The position numbers were made by a program, and so were the translations under genes. Below, in pieces: positions 61,139-64,000 of a DNA stretch of 64,000 nucleotides. Below the pieces are notes generated by a model. That model ran no database searches. It was not told where the DNA came from and saw only the letters and a list, made by a program, of their open reading frames with translations. The stretch covers positions 1-64,000 of the forward strand of contig VBBN01000030.1 of assembly GCA_005888735.1 (NCBI GenBank), in the 5' to 3' direction. The DNA is from Candidatus Bathyarchaeota archaeon (lineage in GTDB: Archaea; Thermoproteota; Bathyarchaeia; 40CM-2-53-6). The stretch's first letter is position 1. Every line of letters begins with the position of its first letter.

Positions 61139-61897
61139 ATGGAGCTGATACCGCTCAAGTCTGAACTAATCACACCTGGAGCCTCCATCACTGACAAGAT
61201 ATTGAGCTCTCTCGCGAGCGCGAGAGTTCGGATTCGAAGCAAGGATATCATCGCGGTCGCAAGCAAAGCAGTTGCCATAGCCGAGGGCAGAGTAATTGAG
61301 CTGAACAGCATCGACACGTCACGTGAGGCGAGAAAGCTAGCAAGAAGACACGGGATACCCGCCCCCATGGTTCAAGTCGTATTGGACGAGGCCGACGAGG
61401 TGTACGGGGGAGTCACTGGAGCGCTCTTGACTCTCAAGAGCGGCGACGCCGTCGCGAACTCTGGTGTAGACCAGAAAAATGCCCCACCGGGCTCGGTTGT
61501 ATTGTGGCCCCGGGACCCAACCGCCTCAGCAACGAGGCTGCTCAACACGCTCCACCGAAGACTTGAGAAGCGAATTGGAGTTGTAATAGTCGACAGCAGA
61601 GTGACCCCTCTAAGGCTGGGAACCACAGGAATCGCGTTGGCCTGCGCTGGTTTCAAACCGACGCGAGACTTCAGGGGCAAACAGGATCTGTTCGGTAGAA
61701 AGGTTCGGATTACGGTGCAGGCGTCCGCGGACGGAGTTGCGTCTGCCGCTCAGCTGCTGATGGGCGAAGGGAGGGAGGGAGTTCCATTTGTTCTGGTCAG
61801 AAAGGCACCCGTTGAGTTCGGAAGGTCCGGATCGATTCCGAAACTTGCTCGAGACGCATGTCTCTACATGAGCTGTCTCGCGAAGGTCCACCGCTAG
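61139..61897 (+). CDS. cofE: Coenzyme F420:L-glutamate ligase
   Basis: Adds glutamate residues to F420-0 with GTP. The 252 aa protein has the CofE landmarks DIIAVASKAVAIAEGRV, DEADEVYGG, the PRDPTASATRL segment and VDSRVTPLRLGTTGIALACAG. It begins 6 nt after the hutH stop and overlaps the metzincin gene's stop by 4 nt from the other strand. Its position after hutH puts F420 glutamylation beside a pathway that leads to glutamate. Confidence 0.94.
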   Translation: MELIPLKSELITPGASITDKILSSLASARVRIRSKDIIAVASKAVAIAEGRVIELNSIDTSREARKLARRHGIPAPMVQVVLDEADEVYGGVTGALLTLKSGDAVANSGVDQKNAPPGSVVLWPRDPTASATRLLNTLHRRLEKRIGVVIVDSRVTPLRLGTTGIALACAGFKPTRDFRGKQDLFGRKVRITVQASADGVASAAQLLMGEGREGVPFVLVRKAPVEFGRSGSIPKLARDACLYMSCLAKVHR

Positions 61898-63927
61898 ACC
61901 GGTTTTTGGCAGTAGTTACAGTACCACCGCATGATTGCGGGATCCCATCTGAGGGTCTGTCCACATGTGGGGCATCTGTAGTACTGGATGCCCGTAGGGG
62001 GCCTTTTACGGAACGCAAGGAACCCCGCGAGAAGCCCAATCGCAATCCCAACCACGACTCCTATTATTCCAAAGACGAGCTCTGGAGAGAGGAACCCTAT
62101 GCCAACCTGGTGGGCCTGAAAAGCGCTCTCGGCAGCAGCTAGCGAATCCACGACTGCACCGGCATAGTCCATTGAGCTGTACTTTCGGTCAGCAATCGCC
62201 ATCGACCGTCGGGCCGAGGAAATCGCTCCCGCGTTGAGGAATGATGACGTGGTATTCGCCAATGTCACTTGCGCGAAAATCAACAGCTCATCGTTTACCC
62301 CTCTAAGAATCAAGTCTTTGTCGAACTGACTGAAAACCAACGAGTTAGCGTAATACCCCATGACTGACTCGACAAAATCCTCGTCCAAGTCATACAGGAA
62401 CGGGTGGTTGAGTCCAAGCATGTGGCCGAGCTCATGAATTATGGTCCTCGTGTAACCTACTCCAGTGCCGCGTTGAATTAGACCAGTGCGGTCGGTATAG
62501 TTTCCATAGGTCAGATCCTGTTGGCTGTGGCCTATGAGAACAATGTCTCCGAGGGCTTCGCCGAAGATGGATCCTGCCCCGCGCTCAAAGACATCCCCTT
62601 TGAAAGAGACGCCGAAATCATTTTTCCACTCGAAAGCGAAGACAAACGCCGGAATGTCTATTTGGCTTATCGTCCTCGTCACATTGACAAACCTCGAAAT
62701 GTGGCCCTCGCTATACGTGCTTAGCCAATTATACACCAAACGCTCATCGACGACGAAAGAGTCTGAGAGCTTATCGTAAGTCTTCGTGGTAGCGTTGTTG
62801 ACCACGGCCGCCAGGCCAGGGTCTGAGGAAAGCATCCTGAATGTGGGAATTACAGTCACGTTTGCATATGGAACAAGTTGGGCAAGTTGACTCTTGACTA
62901 CCGTCAGGTTTACCGAATTTTGAAGAGGGGGCCCGGCTAGAATTTCGCTGGCGTTCCTCGCGTCGAGGAAGAATAGGTGGAAAACGTACTTGGCTGAGTA
63001 GTTGACAGGGTATAATTGGTCTGGACTGAAGAGGTTGTAGATTACTCCCGCTAAATAGTCGGCCACAAATTTCGTGACCCAGTATCGGCCATACCAAGAA
63101 CCCTGCGTGACCGTCCTTAGTCCCTCTGCCACCTGAATTGGAAGGTTACCTGTCCAGTAGCTTGGCCCAGCTGATAGGTCGATGAAATAGGAGCGCTCGT
63201 CCACTCCCCACCCCGTCATGAAATGACGCCGCTCCCTATAGTGAAGGTCGGGCTCAACAACAGTCTGGTTGTAGTAGTGAGCCACAGCCGTTCCTCTGTT
63301 GGAACTCACGCATTGCCCGCCGGAGGTAAGGGGAGTGCACTTGATCGTATAGTCCTTATATTGGCTGTAAGTGAACGAGGGCAAATCGTTGTGGAGGTCA
63401 GCTACTAGCAACGTGTAGCCGGGAACAGGGTTCCCTCCAAAGTATTTTGACCAGCCGTCCCAGTGGCCCACTTCGGTCGCGTTGTAGAACCAGTTGGTCA
63501 CTGTGCTAATATTGCTCGTTACATTGTCAAAGTAGGGATTTTCGACGTATTGAGTAGGAGCCCCAACGGGAGTGTCCACACGTTTTCCAATCCCGTTAAG
63601 AAACGTGCTAAGCGCTCCAGCGACGCTTGAGTTTGCGAATTGCACTTGGTAGTTGAATTTGAACTGGACTCCGGTTCCTTGGGATCCAGCTAGGATTGAT
63701 TGCGGTTTCTCCGAGGGAGAGATTATGTTGTTTGTAAGGTAGGATGAATTGATGTCAGACTGTGTGAGTCCAATGAAAATTACTCTAATGTTCATCGGGA
63801 CATTCCTATTTCCTGAGAGCCCAGTACTCGAAGTCGGAACATAGGAGGTCAGAGAGTGCACTCCTGGAGACTGGAAGACTACGACTAGGGTGACCAATAG
63901 TACGGATATGACCGATAATCTTCGCAT
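61894..63927 (-). CDS. Secreted or surface metzincin metalloprotease with C-terminal membrane anchor and zinc ribbon
   Basis: A 677 aa protein with an N-terminal signal peptide (about 1-26). A long extracellular region follows, with the metzincin zinc motif HELGHMLGLNH (His498, Glu499, His502, His508) and a Met-turn SVMGYY about 20 residues later. A Ser/Ala-rich stalk leads to one transmembrane helix near 620-645. The cytoplasmic tail ends in a zinc ribbon (CPTC...CNYC). The topology puts the protease outside and the zinc ribbon inside. TTAATAG near 63958-63966 is a plausible TATA box. Not an archaemetzincin, and no closer family is certain. Confidence 0.8.
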   Translation of the reverse strand: MRRLSVISVLLVTLVVVFQSPGVHSLTSYVPTSSTGLSGNRNVPMNIRVIFIGLTQSDINSSYLTNNIISPSEKPQSILAGSQGTGVQFKFNYQVQFANSSVAGALSTFLNGIGKRVDTPVGAPTQYVENPYFDNVTSNISTVTNWFYNATEVGHWDGWSKYFGGNPVPGYTLLVADLHNDLPSFTYSQYKDYTIKCTPLTSGGQCVSSNRGTAVAHYYNQTVVEPDLHYRERRHFMTGWGVDERSYFIDLSAGPSYWTGNLPIQVAEGLRTVTQGSWYGRYWVTKFVADYLAGVIYNLFSPDQLYPVNYSAKYVFHLFFLDARNASEILAGPPLQNSVNLTVVKSQLAQLVPYANVTVIPTFRMLSSDPGLAAVVNNATTKTYDKLSDSFVVDERLVYNWLSTYSEGHISRFVNVTRTISQIDIPAFVFAFEWKNDFGVSFKGDVFERGAGSIFGEALGDIVLIGHSQQDLTYGNYTDRTGLIQRGTGVGYTRTIIHELGHMLGLNHPFLYDLDEDFVESVMGYYANSLVFSQFDKDLILRGVNDELLIFAQVTLANTTSSFLNAGAISSARRSMAIADRKYSSMDYAGAVVDSLAAAESAFQAHQVGIGFLSPELVFGIIGVVVGIAIGLLAGFLAFRKRPPTGIQYYRCPTCGQTLRWDPAIMRWYCNYCQKPV

Positions 63928-64000
63928 TCGAAGTCTGTGAAAGGTAGGAATCTGTTTTCTATTAAGTCTCCGATGGAGACTTCCGCTTGATTCTGGATCG

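Noticed and set aside
1-64000. CRISPR arrays, rRNA genes, complete insertion sequences, replication origin
   Set aside because: No regularly spaced repeats, no rRNA-like sequence, no transposase and no Orc1/Cdc6 gene or origin-type repeat cluster was seen.

Overview
The window is a dense stretch of archaeal chromosome. The archaeal assignment rests on ribosomal proteins S7, L21e and L40e, RNA polymerase subunit Rpo4, aEF1-beta, Nop5/fibrillarin, NurA/HerA, a class I CCA-adding enzyme, a CDC48/VAT-type ATPase, an SEC11-like signal peptidase, and intron-bearing tRNAs. The gene repertoire and the non-canonical tRNA introns fit a TACK (Thermoproteota) lineage near Nitrososphaeria or Bathyarchaeia. 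I cannot fix the lineage from sequence alone. TTG is an unusually common start codon, and many starts lie about 30 nt after a TATA-like box, which suggests leaderless mRNAs.

Layout. 0.4-3 kb: S9 peptidase and LMW phosphatase on the minus strand. 3-8 kb: rps7 and the nurA-herA end-resection pair. 8.7-10.2 kb: two divergent tRNA genes (Ala-CGC and Ile-GAU), each with two introns. A ~1 kb segment with a broken nuclease gene follows, then a second tRNA-Ile 3' half. This looks like a decayed element inserted in a tRNA gene. 10.2-13 kb: split NHEJ set (LigD-type polymerase, Ku, ATP-dependent ligase). 13-18 kb: zinc-ribbon/aEF1-beta pair, winged-helix proteins, a frameshifted CDC48, thioredoxin and a PhoU-type regulator. 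18-28 kb: LarC with a membrane S-component-like protein, a metallopeptidase, a saccharopine dehydrogenase relative, THEP1, RNase HII, gamma-carbonic-anhydrase-like protein, signal peptidase and PadR. 28-34 kb: Lhr helicase and a three-gene ABC exporter. 34-40 kb: RNA metabolism (kinase, CCA enzyme, ThpR, UPF0200/UPF0201, RNase Z, tRNA G10 methyltransferase), with a strongly structured intergenic element at 37.7 kb. 40-46 kb: translation/transcription cluster (L21e, Rpo4, DUF655, KsgA/Dim1, L40e), succinyl-CoA ligase and a NusA-like KH protein. 46-55 kb: geranylgeranyl reductase, amidohydrolase, DUF255 protein, fRMsr-like GAF protein, dihydroorotate dehydrogenase and Nop5/fibrillarin. 55-64 kb: M29 aminopeptidase, histidine degradation (HutI, HutU, HutH), CofE, and a secreted metzincin.

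Functional links. NurA/HerA and the Ku/polymerase/ligase set sit within 9 kb of each other, giving resection and end joining in one neighbourhood. HutH, HutU and HutI would take histidine to formiminoglutamate and onward towards glutamate. CofE, directly downstream of hutH, adds glutamate to coenzyme F420. Three operon joins use the same TTGA stop/start overlap. Several reading frames are broken (CDC48, the nuclease at 9 kb, a membrane protein at 40 kb), so assembly error versus real decay is a recurring question.
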